32,812 nt of DNA from JANMZR01 sp031383555 (lineage in GTDB: Bacteria > Bacteroidota > Bacteroidia > Cytophagales > Spirosomataceae), in contig JANMZR010000208.1 of assembly GCA_031383555.1 (NCBI GenBank), positions 1-32,812 on the forward strand, written 5' to 3'. The position numbers were made by a program, and so were the translations under genes. Positions within the stretch are counted from its first letter, which is position 1, and each line of letters opens with the position of its first letter. The notes under the pieces were generated by a model. The model ran no database searches, had not been told where the DNA came from, and saw nothing but the letters and a program-made list of their open reading frames with translations. This document shows positions 24,142 to 32,700 of the stretch, piece after piece.

Positions 24142-26388
24142 TTATTTTATATTTAATGAATCTAAAACAACTTTTCCAACAGTCGATTTTTCCAAATTCG
24201 ATGGAGAAATTTGTATTTCTTTAGGTTTCATTTCTTCCATTTGAATCATTTGCAAATCTGTTTTAGACTCTGAATTAACAGCAATATATGGTGCAATTAC
24301 CAATGAAACGATTGACATTAATTTAATCAAAATATTCATTGATGGGCCAGAAGTGTCTTTGAACGGATCACCAACTGTATCTCCAGTAACAGAAGCCTTA
24401 TGGGGCTCAGATTTTTTGTAGTAAGTTTGTCCATCAATAACGGCCCCTTTTTCAAATGATTTCTTAGCATTATCCCAAGCACCACCAGCATTTGACTGAA
24501 ACAAGCCCATTAATACACCTGAAACAGTAACACCAGCCAATAAACCTCCTAAAACTTCAGGTCCCATTGTAAAACCAATAAGTACTGGTGTAATTAAAGC
24601 AATTGCACCAGGCAAAATCATTTGTTTGATAGATGCCTCAGTGGAAATCGCCACGCATTTTTCATATTCTGGCTCAGCTTTATATTCCATAATACCCGGA
24701 ATTTCTCGAAACTGACGACGCACCTCATTAACCATTTCCATGGCAGCTTTACCCACTGCCGAAATACATAATGCACTGAAAATGAATGGAATCATACCAC
24801 CTACAAACAAACCAGCTAATACATCGGCCTTGTAAATATCGATTGCCTTAATACCTGCAATTCCAACAAAAGCTGCAAACAAAGCTAAGGAAGTTAAGGC
24901 AGCTGAAGCAATTGCAAATCCTTTTCCTGTTGCGGCAGTTGTATTACCAACAGCATCTAAATTATCGGTACGTTCACGAACGGAAGGGTCTAATTGACTC
25001 ATTTCGGCAATACCACCTGCATTATCAGCAATTGGGCCGAATGCATCAATTGCTAATTGCATAGCTGTAGTGGCCATCATACCAGCAGCAGCAATTGAAA
25101 CTCCATATAGACCAGCAAATTTGTAGGAGAAAATAATACCAGCTGCCAATACCAAAATTGGTAAAACTGTTGACTCCATACCCACGGCTAGGCCACCAAT
25201 AATGTTTGTAGCGTGACCTGTTCCTGATTTTTCAATAATAGATTGAACAGGACGCTTGCCCATTGCAGTATAATATTCGGTAATAAGGCTCATTAAAGTA
25301 CCAACTGTAAGACCAACCAAAATTGAATAAAATACGCCGTTGGCTGTAAAATCAAATCCCCGAAGACTTAAATTTTCAGGCAAAATATATTTTACTAAAA
25401 AGAAACAAGAAACCAATGTAATGGCTACTGAAGCCCAGTTACCTATATTTAATGCATTTTGAACTGAATCAGTTTCTTTTTTTATTCTAACAAAAAGTGT
25501 GGAAACTAGTGAAGCTAAAAGACCAACACCGGCTATCATCATCGGTAATAATACTGGAGAATAACCACCAAAATTATCAGAAACTGATATTTCTTGACCC
25601 AAAACCATTGTTGCCAAAATTGTAGCTACATAAGAACCGAACAAATCGGCACCCATACCTGCTACATCACCTACGTTATCTCCAACATTATCTGCAATTG
25701 TTGCTGGGTTTCGCACGTCATCCTCAGGAATGCCAGCTTCAACCTTTCCTACAAGGTCAGCACCTACGTCGGCAGCTTTTGTATAAATACCTCCTCCTAC
25801 ACGTGCGAAAAGGGCGATTGACTCAGCTCCTAACGAAAAACCTGCCAGTACTTCTATGGCTTTCTTCATTTCGTCAGATGTAAGCGCCATGTCTTTTGCA
25901 AAATAATTATAAAGCGCTATAAATAAGCCCCCTAAACCTAAAACGGCAAGGCCAGCAACGCCCATTCCCATTACAGAACCACCTGTAAATGAAACGTTTA
26001 AGGCTTTTGCTAAGGATGTTTTTGCCGCTTGAGCAGTACGAACGTTGGCTTTAGTGGCGGCTTTCATACCAATGTAACCAGCCAAAGCTGATAAAAATGC
26101 ACCTAATAAAAAGGAAACTGCAATTAAAGGTGAAGAGTGTATTGGGTTGGCTTCTGTGCCTTCATTACTTCCTAAAAAGAACAATAAAACTGCAGTAGGA
26201 ATGGCAAACCAAAATAAGATTTTCCATTCAGCTTTTAAGAAGGCAATTGCGCCATCGGCAATATAACCTGAAAGTTTAACCATTTGGGCATCGCCTGTTT
26301 CTTGACGAGACACCCAATTGTATTTGATAAAAGTGTAGGCTAGGCCAATTATACCGAAAAGAGGCACTAAATAAATAATAGAATCCAT
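24142..26388 (-). CDS. hppA: membrane-bound ion-translocating pyrophosphatase
   Basis: 748-aa polytopic membrane protein (about 16 helices) that couples pyrophosphate hydrolysis to H+ and/or Na+ export. The substrate motif DVGADLVGKVE starts at Asp207, followed by PEDDVRNPATIADNVGDNVGDVAG; a second DNAGGIAEM and a third NAGGAWDNAKK segment are also present. Ala485 in NTTAATGKGFA occupies the position held by Lys in potassium-independent enzymes, so this should be the K+-dependent class. H+ versus Na+ cannot be decided by eye. The C-terminus has an extra hydrophilic tail of about 35 residues. It is transcribed alone. Confidence 0.96.
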   Translation of the reverse strand: MDSIIYLVPLFGIIGLAYTFIKYNWVSRQETGDAQMVKLSGYIADGAIAFLKAEWKILFWFAIPTAVLLFFLGSNEGTEANPIHSSPLIAVSFLLGAFLSALAGYIGMKAATKANVRTAQAAKTSLAKALNVSFTGGSVMGMGVAGLAVLGLGGLFIALYNYFAKDMALTSDEMKKAIEVLAGFSLGAESIALFARVGGGIYTKAADVGADLVGKVEAGIPEDDVRNPATIADNVGDNVGDVAGMGADLFGSYVATILATMVLGQEISVSDNFGGYSPVLLPMMIAGVGLLASLVSTLFVRIKKETDSVQNALNIGNWASVAITLVSCFFLVKYILPENLSLRGFDFTANGVFYSILVGLTVGTLMSLITEYYTAMGKRPVQSIIEKSGTGHATNIIGGLAVGMESTVLPILVLAAGIIFSYKFAGLYGVSIAAAGMMATTAMQLAIDAFGPIADNAGGIAEMSQLDPSVRERTDNLDAVGNTTAATGKGFAIASAALTSLALFAAFVGIAGIKAIDIYKADVLAGLFVGGMIPFIFSALCISAVGKAAMEMVNEVRRQFREIPGIMEYKAEPEYEKCVAISTEASIKQMILPGAIALITPVLIGFTMGPEVLGGLLAGVTVSGVLMGLFQSNAGGAWDNAKKSFEKGAVIDGQTYYKKSEPHKASVTGDTVGDPFKDTSGPSMNILIKLMSIVSLVIAPYIAVNSESKTDLQMIQMEEMKPKEIQISPSNLEKSTVGKVVLDSLNIK

Positions 26389-26426
26389 AATTTTGTTTTA
26401 ATGGGATTTTTTGAAATTTGAATTTG

Positions 26427-26434
26427 CAAAATTA
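26427..26434 (-). promoter_or_regulatory. possible -7 box of hppA
   Basis: TAATTTTG on the minus strand fits TAnnTTTG and lies 38 nt before the ATG at 26388. The upstream element at the usual spacing is only a T-run, not TTTG. Confidence 0.4.
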
Positions 26435-26593
26435 GCCATTTCTATCTATTTAAAAAATTGAGTTCTTGAAAAAGTCTGATTTTTTGGCTATTTGGTCGTT
26501 TTTATGTAAAAAAAAGACAATTTTAAGAGTTTTTATCTGTAAATTGTTGCTTCATTTTTTGGAAATATAAAATCAAATTTTATTTATTAATTT

Positions 26594-29098
26594 ATGCGAA
26601 AGTTCCTTTTTGTAGTTGCCCTTTTTTTTTATAATTCAACAATTTCTTCTCAAAACTTACCCAATTATTCTCCAAATGAAATTTTGCTAAACATGAAAAA
26701 ACTCAATGTTTTGGGCTCCGCATTATACGTGGCAGCGCATCCAGACGATGAGAATACAGTGATGCTCAGTTGGTTAGCTAAAGAAAAAATGGTTCGAACT
26801 TCCTATTTATCAATTACTCGTGGCGACGGTGGTCAAAACTTGATTGGCCCAGAACAGTCTGAGCTACTAGGTCTTATTCGAACTCATGAGCTTTTGGCTG
26901 CACGAGCCATTGATGGCCCTGAGCAATATTTTACTTCCTCAGCTGACTTTGGTTTTTCAAAAACCACGGATGAGACTTTGAAAATTTGGGATGAAGAGAA
27001 AGTACTTGGTGATGTCGTTTGGAGAATACGAAATTTAAAACCTGATGTAATTATTTGTCGCTTTCCTCCAGATGCACGGGCTGGCCATGGAAATCATTCA
27101 GCATCGGCTGTTTTGGCTGAAAAAGCTTTCAAAATGTCAGGGGATCCTAGTAAATATCCTGAGCAATTGACAGCAGGACCAAATGGGAAGTTAGTTGAAC
27201 CTTGGCAAGCAAAAAGAGTGGTTTGGAATACTTTCAATTTTGGTGGACCTAGCCAAGTACCAGCTGAAAAGGATTATATAAAAGTGGATATCGGAGGCTT
27301 CAATTCTCTTTTGGGTACTTCTTATCCTGAAATTGCTGCAGAAAGCCGCTCCCAACATAAAAGTCAGGGCTTTGGTGTACCTCGCAGAAGAGGTAATGTA
27401 GTTGAATATTTTGTTCATAAAGATGGTGAAAGAGCCGTTTCTGATGTATTTGATGGGGTGAATTTGAATTGGAATAAGGTAAGTCGTAGCTGGGGAATAG
27501 CTGAAGAAGTAAATAGAATGGTGAATGATTTTAAATTCGATAACCCATCGAAATCGTTGCCTGCTTTGATTAGTATAAATAAAAAGATACAAAACCTAGA
27601 TGAGGGCTATTGGAAAACACAGAAAACAAAAGAGGTACTTGAATTAATAAAACTTTGTTCGGGAATATTTTTTGAAGCCAACACAACAGAATATATAGTG
27701 GCGCAAGGCGAGCCTGTGAAATTGAACTTTTCATTTGTCAATCGTTCAGAAACAGAAGTAAAGCTTAACAAAATTCAATTGCCAGAACTCGGTATTGACT
27801 CGGTTTTGAACAATATGATTTTACCTAATAATACTTTAAAACGATTTGATTTCACAAGAAATGTGCCTAAAAATAAGGCAATTACACAGCAATATTGGTT
27901 ACAAAACCCAAAGATTTCAATAGGTAGATATAGCACAAATGCTGGCATAAATGATGGTGAGGCCATTTCTGAACCTTCCTTTATTGGTAATATTGAAATA
28001 AATTTAATGGGTGAAAAATTCAGCTTTAATGTACCGCTGGTCTATAAATATACGGATGAAATTAGAGGTGAGTTGTATCGAAACTTTGAAGTACGTCCTA
28101 AACTTACAGTCGATTTTATGGAACCTGTATATGTTTTGAACAAAAACACTTCAAAATTTTTAGAAATTAATTTAAAAGCTTATTCTCAAAATTTGAATGG
28201 TGTGGCTACTTTGAAATTACCGATAGGATGGGTGGCTAGTCCTAATGAAATACCCTTTAGTTTAAAAAATAAATTTGAAGAAACTAAATTGACCTTTCAA
28301 ATTACCAACTCAGATAATTCAGATAATGGAAAAGTAGAAGCTATTGTTAAAATTGGGGAAAAATCTTTTAATCAATCGATTACTGAAATAAATTACGACC
28401 ACATTCCTCCTTTAGTGCAATATCAAACTGCTAAAGCAAGCTTGATTAACAGCACGGTGAAAGTTACAGCCAAAAATATTGGCTATATCAATGGTGCAGG
28501 CGATGAAGTTGTAAAAGCACTTAGACAAATGGGAAGCAAGGTTACCGAATTGGGAGAAACTGAATTGGCCAACGATTTGTCAAAATATGATGCAATTGTG
28601 GTTGGTGTACGGGCATATAATGTAAATAAGCGTATGATTGTATATAATCCAATTCTTTTGAAATATGTGGAAAATGGCGGTAATTTGGTGGTGCAGTATC
28701 AAGTAAATAATTTCCTACAAAAAATGGAAGGTGGTATTGGCCCTTTTCCTTTCAAACTTTCGAGAGATAGAGTAACAGTTGAAGAAGCAGAAATTCGTAT
28801 TTTAAGGCCAGATCACCCACTAATGAACTTTCCCAATAAAATTACCCAGGTCGATTTTGAAGGTTGGGTGCAAGAGCGAGGATTGTACTTTTCTAATGAA
28901 TGGGATTCGAAATATGAAGCAATTTTAAGTAGTAATGACCCAGGCGAAAAGCCAATGAATGGAGGCCTAATTTACACAAAATATGGTAAAGGCAACTATA
29001 TTTTTACAGGCTATGCTTTTTTTAGGCAACTTCCCTCTGGGGTGAATGGTGCCTATAAGTTGTTTGCCAACTTGGTTTCGGCAAAGAAAAATAAATAA
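26594..29098 (+). CDS. secreted PIG-L/LmbE deacetylase with C-terminal GATase-like domain
   Basis: 834-aa exported enzyme with an N-terminal hydrophobic signal (MRKFLFVVALFFYNSTISSQ). The zinc motif AHPDDE is at residues 48-53 and the downstream ligand segment is GHGNH (His165, His168), as in PIG-L N-acetylglucosamine deacetylases. A middle part with beta-sandwich-like character (about 370-620) is followed by a C-terminal segment (about 630-830) resembling class I glutamine-amidotransferase-like domains (AIVVGVRAYN, GGNLVVQYQV). Likely acts on an N-acetylated sugar or glycoconjugate in the periplasm; substrate unknown. The architecture recurs in Bacteroidota. It is divergent from hppA. Confidence 0.88.
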   Translation: MRKFLFVVALFFYNSTISSQNLPNYSPNEILLNMKKLNVLGSALYVAAHPDDENTVMLSWLAKEKMVRTSYLSITRGDGGQNLIGPEQSELLGLIRTHELLAARAIDGPEQYFTSSADFGFSKTTDETLKIWDEEKVLGDVVWRIRNLKPDVIICRFPPDARAGHGNHSASAVLAEKAFKMSGDPSKYPEQLTAGPNGKLVEPWQAKRVVWNTFNFGGPSQVPAEKDYIKVDIGGFNSLLGTSYPEIAAESRSQHKSQGFGVPRRRGNVVEYFVHKDGERAVSDVFDGVNLNWNKVSRSWGIAEEVNRMVNDFKFDNPSKSLPALISINKKIQNLDEGYWKTQKTKEVLELIKLCSGIFFEANTTEYIVAQGEPVKLNFSFVNRSETEVKLNKIQLPELGIDSVLNNMILPNNTLKRFDFTRNVPKNKAITQQYWLQNPKISIGRYSTNAGINDGEAISEPSFIGNIEINLMGEKFSFNVPLVYKYTDEIRGELYRNFEVRPKLTVDFMEPVYVLNKNTSKFLEINLKAYSQNLNGVATLKLPIGWVASPNEIPFSLKNKFEETKLTFQITNSDNSDNGKVEAIVKIGEKSFNQSITEINYDHIPPLVQYQTAKASLINSTVKVTAKNIGYINGAGDEVVKALRQMGSKVTELGETELANDLSKYDAIVVGVRAYNVNKRMIVYNPILLKYVENGGNLVVQYQVNNFLQKMEGGIGPFPFKLSRDRVTVEEAEIRILRPDHPLMNFPNKITQVDFEGWVQERGLYFSNEWDSKYEAILSSNDPGEKPMNGGLIYTKYGKGNYIFTGYAFFRQLPSGVNGAYKLFANLVSAKKNK

Positions 29099-29133
29099 TT
29101 GGAAAAATGTCTTTAATTTCGGGACAAAAGTAT

Positions 29134-29141
29134 TACCTTTG
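29134..29141 (+). promoter_or_regulatory. -7 box of the RES-Xre operon
   Basis: TACCTTTG matches TAnnTTTG exactly and is identical to the box before the MATE gene. Its upstream element is weak (TTTA, 18 nt away). Leader to the antitoxin ATG is about 115 nt. Confidence 0.5.
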
Positions 29142-29168
29142 TGGGGTAAATAAATTTAATTGTTTAAA

Positions 29169-29187
29169 AAGTTATTCAAAGTAACTT
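29169..29187. repeat. small inverted repeat in the toxin-antitoxin leader
   Basis: AAGTTA (29169-29174) and TAACTT (29182-29187) pair around 7 nt. They sit 28 nt after the -7 box, where an antitoxin operator could lie. Short, so possibly chance. Confidence 0.3.
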
Positions 29188-29261
29188 ATTCAATAATTAA
29201 CATTTATTTAAATTTGGAATTAAGCACACATTTTTTTGAAATTACAAATTAGGAAACAACC

Positions 29262-29708
29262 ATGGAAGATGGCTTTGAATTAAATATGTTAAACGAGCCA
29301 GAAATGGTTTACCAAAGGTATAATCCAAGCATTCAGGATAAATATAACATTGTATTGAATGCCCGTAATGGCTTGAGCACCAAAGCCTTTTATGATATTG
29401 TAATGCTTTCTGGCATAAAAAAAGAAGAGTTGGCTGATATTTTTCACACCACAATGAAAACAATTATGAGGTACGCACAAGCAGGTAAAAATATGGATAT
29501 TACCACAAGCGAGCAAGCTTTAAAAATAATTGCTTTGTTTAAGCAGGGCAATGAGCTTTTCGGTGATATTCAATCTTTCAGGAACTGGTTAGGTAAGCCT
29601 CAATATGGTATTGGCCGCCAAATACCATTTCATTTATTACAAACTAGCTCAGGTATTGATCTTATTTCTGAGGAGCTTAGCCGCATGGAGTACGGTGCCA
29701 CTGCTTAA
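29262..29708 (+). CDS. Xre/MbcA/ParS-family antitoxin (partner of RES toxin)
   Basis: 148-aa antitoxin. The N-terminal half contains a Xre-like helix-turn-helix (STKAFYDIVMLSGIKKEELA then TMKTIMRYAQAG, about residues 39-80). The C-terminal DUF2384 toxin-binding domain has the family hallmarks: SEQALKIIALFKQGNELFGD, then FRNWLGKPQYGIG and PFHLLQTSSGIDLISEEL, ending ...RMEYGATA. Such proteins neutralise RES toxins and repress their own operon. Two bases separate it from the toxin gene. Promoter box at 29134-29141. Confidence 0.93.
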   Translation: MEDGFELNMLNEPEMVYQRYNPSIQDKYNIVLNARNGLSTKAFYDIVMLSGIKKEELADIFHTTMKTIMRYAQAGKNMDITTSEQALKIIALFKQGNELFGDIQSFRNWLGKPQYGIGRQIPFHLLQTSSGIDLISEELSRMEYGATA

Positions 29709-29710
29709 TT

Positions 29711-30157
29711 ATGGAGGTTTATCGTATTTCGCATGAAAAATGGGCTGGCGTTTTGCAAAGTTCAGGAATGGCAGCTAGATGGAATTCGAATGGTGTTTTT
29801 GTTACTTATTCAGCCTCAACTAGAGCGTTGTCTTGCCTAGAAATGCTCGTTCATTTAACCGGAGAGCAAATTAAAACACCTTTTAAACTTTCTGTAATTT
29901 ATATTCCTGACGAACTAAAAATTGAAAACTTTGGTGGATTTTATAATTCAGATTGGCCAGAATTTGAGAATTATTATCAAAGCCAAAGCATTGGCGATGA
30001 ATGGGTTAGAAGCCAGCGAACTGGTATTCTAAGAGTGCCTTCAGCAATTATTAAAAATGAATACAATTATTTAATCAACCCGCAACATCCTGATTTCCTG
30101 AAAATTAAAGTTATGGAACTGGAGGATTTTGATTTTGATATGAGGTTAAAGGGGTAA
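29711..30157 (+). CDS. RES-domain toxin (NAD+-degrading family)
   Basis: 148-aa RES-domain toxin. Characterised RES toxins (for example MbcT) destroy NAD+ in growing cells. Visible conserved features are VYRIS at the start, the RWNSNGVFVTYSA motif with Arg23 and Tyr33, Glu44 in CLEMLVHL, and PSAIIKNEYNYLINPQHPDF containing the conserved serine near residue 112. All are intact, so the toxin should be active. It follows the Xre/ParS antitoxin by 2 nt and is followed by a long hairpin (30177-30220). Confidence 0.93.
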   Translation: MEVYRISHEKWAGVLQSSGMAARWNSNGVFVTYSASTRALSCLEMLVHLTGEQIKTPFKLSVIYIPDELKIENFGGFYNSDWPEFENYYQSQSIGDEWVRSQRTGILRVPSAIIKNEYNYLINPQHPDFLKIKVMELEDFDFDMRLKG

Positions 30158-30176
30158 AAAATATTACATTAATGTA

Positions 30177-30220
30177 TAATTTAGTAGGAACACACTTTGA
30201 ATCGTGTTCCTACTAAATTA
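30177..30220. terminator. 17-bp perfect hairpin between convergent genes
   Basis: Arms 30177-30193 and 30204-30219/30220 are exact reverse complements around a 10-nt loop (ACTTTGAATC). The core is TAGGAACAC/GTGTTCCTA. It lies 19 nt after the RES toxin stop and 8 nt past the aconitase stop, the place for a two-way terminator. No T-run follows on either strand, so it may instead be a short dispersed palindromic repeat. Confidence 0.55.
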
Positions 30221-30228
30221 AATCACTT

Positions 30229-32496
30229 CTATTTCCCTACACTCGCCCGAATAATATTCAGCGCCCCACCAGCCTTAAACCATTCAATCTGTTGCTCATT
30301 GTAGCTATGATTTACGGCTAGCACATCTTTTGTTCCATCGGCATGGTTTAAAACCACTTCTAATTGCTTGCCAGGTGTGAAACTTGTCAAGCCGTTGATA
30401 TCGATACTGTCATTTTCTTGAACCAATTGGTAGTCAGACTCTTTGCTGAATGTTAAGCCCAACATTCCTTGTTTTTTAAGGTTTGTTTCATGGATTCGGG
30501 CAAAAGAATTTACCAAAACCACACGTACACCCAAATGACGAGGCTCCATGGCCGCATGCTCACGTGAGCTACCCTCGCCATAGTTGGAGTCACCGACAAC
30601 AATACTTCCAATTCCTGCAGCTTTATAAGCACGTTGCACAGTTGGTACTGGACCATATTCGCCAGTTAATTGATTTTTTACATTATCTGTTTTCTCATTA
30701 AAAAAGTTCAAGGCCCCAATCAACATATTATTGGAGATATTGTCTAAATGACCACGATATTTCAACCAAGGGCCAGCCATTGAAATATGATCAGTAGTAC
30801 ACTTGCCTTTGGCTTTAATCAAAAGCTTCAATCCTTTCAAATCAGTGCCTTCCCAAGCCGCAAACGGATCTAATAATTGAAGTCTGTCTGATGATAGAGA
30901 AACTTTTACTTCTACACCTGAGCCATCTTCGGCAGGTGCTTGAAAGCCCGCATCACCTACGTCAAAGCCTTTTGGTGGCAATTCAAAGCCAGTTGGAACG
31001 GCCAATTTCACTTTTTCACCTTTATCATTGGTAATAAAATCGGTGATTGGGTTGAAAGTCAAATCCCCCGCTATGGCCAAGGCAGTTACCAATTCTGGTG
31101 AGCCTACAAAAGCATAGGTATTTGGGTTCCCATCTGCCCGTTTGGCGAAATTCCTATTGAATGAATGAACAATCGTATTTTTCTCTTGCTTTTCTGCACC
31201 TGGACGAGCCCACTGACCGATACACGGTCCACAAGCGTTGGCGAACACTTTTCCACCTATACTTTCAAAGGTATCAATAAATCCATCACGCTCGATGGTG
31301 TATCTAACTTGCTCAGAACCAGGCGTAACTGTATACTCTGACTTCGCTTTTAAACCCAAAGCTGCAATTTGAGCTGCGATTGATGCAGCACGAGAAATAT
31401 CTTCATAGCTAGAGTTGGTACAAGAGCCAATTAAACCTACCTCAATTTTGGTTGGCCAGCCGTTTTTCTCAGCCATTTCTTTCATTTTTGATATTGGAGT
31501 TGCCAAATCGGGTGTGAAGGGTCCGTTTAAATGCGGTTCCAAAGTATCCAAGTCAATTTCAATCAATTGGTCGAAATATGCGGCTGGGTTGGCGTAAACT
31601 TCAGGGTCAGCCGTCAAATGCTCACGAATTCCATCTGCCATATCTGCAATTGCATCACGACCAGTACTTTTCAAATAACGAGCCATTGAGTCGTCATAAC
31701 CAAAAGTAGAGGTTGTTGCCCCAATTTCCGCACCCATATTGGCAATTGTACCTTTTCCAGTACAGCTCATTGAAGTGGCTCCTTCGCCAAAATACTCAAC
31801 AATAGCACCAGTTCCACCTTTTACAGTAAGAATACCAGCTACTTTTAATATTACGTCTTTGGCCGAAGTCCAGCCGTTTAGTTTCCCTGTCAATTTTACG
31901 CCAATTAGTTTTGGGAATTTAAGTTCCCAAGCCAACCCCGCCATGACATCGCAAGCATCGGCACCTCCAACGCCAATTGCCACCATACCTAAGCCACCAG
32001 CGTTTACCGTATGTGAGTCGGTACCAATCATCATTCCGCCAGGGAAAGCATAGTTTTCCAAAACCACTTGATGGATAATACCCGCACCCGGCTTCCAAAA
32101 GCCAAGGCCATATTTATCAGAAACTGAAGAAAGGAAATCGAATACTTCTTTATTTTTATCAATAGAAACTTTCAAATCCGTTTTTGACTCGATTTTAGCC
32201 TCAATTAGGTGGTCACAATGGACAGTAGAAGGCACTGCCACTTTCGGCCGACCGGCTTGCATGAACTGCAATAATGCCATTTGTGCCGTAGCATCCTGCA
32301 TAGCTACTCTATCCGGTGCAAAGTCGACATAGGATTTACCACGGGGAAAATCTTTTATTTCAACCCCTTTCCAGAGATGAGAATAGAGAATTTTTTCAGC
32401 CAGTGTAAACGGACGGCCCAGTGCTTTGCGGGCAGCGTCTACTTTGGCAGGCATTTCAGCGTACAATTTTTTAATTAGGTCAAGATCGAATACCAT
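30229..32496 (-). CDS. acn: aconitate hydratase (mitochondrial-type)
   Basis: 755-aa TCA-cycle enzyme interconverting citrate and isocitrate through a [4Fe-4S] cluster. The cluster ligands are Cys359 (GSCTNSS), Cys422 and Cys425 (ACGPCIGQW), almost the numbering of mammalian mitochondrial aconitase. Other motifs are VPSTVHCDHLI, GTDSHTVNAGGLG and, near the C-terminus, GDSNYGEGSSREHAA. The start is ATG at 32496 (MVFDLDLIKKLYAEMP); the frame extends upstream to 32544, but that part is the octamer repeat array. No other TCA gene is adjacent. Confidence 0.96.
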   Translation of the reverse strand: MVFDLDLIKKLYAEMPAKVDAARKALGRPFTLAEKILYSHLWKGVEIKDFPRGKSYVDFAPDRVAMQDATAQMALLQFMQAGRPKVAVPSTVHCDHLIEAKIESKTDLKVSIDKNKEVFDFLSSVSDKYGLGFWKPGAGIIHQVVLENYAFPGGMMIGTDSHTVNAGGLGMVAIGVGGADACDVMAGLAWELKFPKLIGVKLTGKLNGWTSAKDVILKVAGILTVKGGTGAIVEYFGEGATSMSCTGKGTIANMGAEIGATTSTFGYDDSMARYLKSTGRDAIADMADGIREHLTADPEVYANPAAYFDQLIEIDLDTLEPHLNGPFTPDLATPISKMKEMAEKNGWPTKIEVGLIGSCTNSSYEDISRAASIAAQIAALGLKAKSEYTVTPGSEQVRYTIERDGFIDTFESIGGKVFANACGPCIGQWARPGAEKQEKNTIVHSFNRNFAKRADGNPNTYAFVGSPELVTALAIAGDLTFNPITDFITNDKGEKVKLAVPTGFELPPKGFDVGDAGFQAPAEDGSGVEVKVSLSSDRLQLLDPFAAWEGTDLKGLKLLIKAKGKCTTDHISMAGPWLKYRGHLDNISNNMLIGALNFFNEKTDNVKNQLTGEYGPVPTVQRAYKAAGIGSIVVGDSNYGEGSSREHAAMEPRHLGVRVVLVNSFARIHETNLKKQGMLGLTFSKESDYQLVQENDSIDINGLTSFTPGKQLEVVLNHADGTKDVLAVNHSYNEQQIEWFKAGGALNIIRASVGK

Positions 32497-32536
32497 AGAA
32501 TTTGACAATTTGATAATTAGATAATGTGACAATGTG
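32497..32536 (-). repeat. five tandem octamers directly before the aconitase start
   Basis: Plus-strand units are AGAATTTG, ACAATTTG, ATAATTAG, ATAATGTG and ACAATGTG, period 8. The array begins at the base next to the ATG (complement of 32494-32496). Confidence 0.8.
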
Positions 32537-32582
32537 CTATTCAAAGCAATTACTGTATTAATTGAACTGCCGCCTGAAAATC

Positions 32583-32622
32583 ATTGGCAAATTGGCTGAT
32601 TGCCGGATTGACACATTGAAGT
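32583..32622. repeat. second five-unit octamer array upstream of aconitase
   Basis: Units ATTGGCAA, ATTGGCTG, ATTGCCGG, ATTGACAC and ATTGAAGT, period 8, sharing ATTG followed by four variable bases. It lies 46 nt from the first array, in the divergent intergenic region (32497-32700). Confidence 0.75.
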
Positions 32623-32688
32623 TGTGCGAATTTACGAAAGTCCGGGCGGTTTTTTGTTGCGAAATTGGCTTAATTTCAGGAAGTTTAA

Positions 32689-32696
32689 TACCTTAG
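32689..32696 (+). promoter_or_regulatory. possible -7 box of the PspC-domain gene
   Basis: TACCTTAG is one base from TAnnTTTG, with TTG at 32665-32667 a spacing of 21 nt upstream. Transcription would start almost at the ATG (32701), implying a leaderless or very short leader. Confidence 0.35.
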
Positions 32697-32700
32697 AAAC

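Noticed and set aside
32497..32544. Sixteen extra residues at the aconitase N-terminus
   Set aside because: They are encoded by the octamer repeat array; the family start matches the ATG at 32496.
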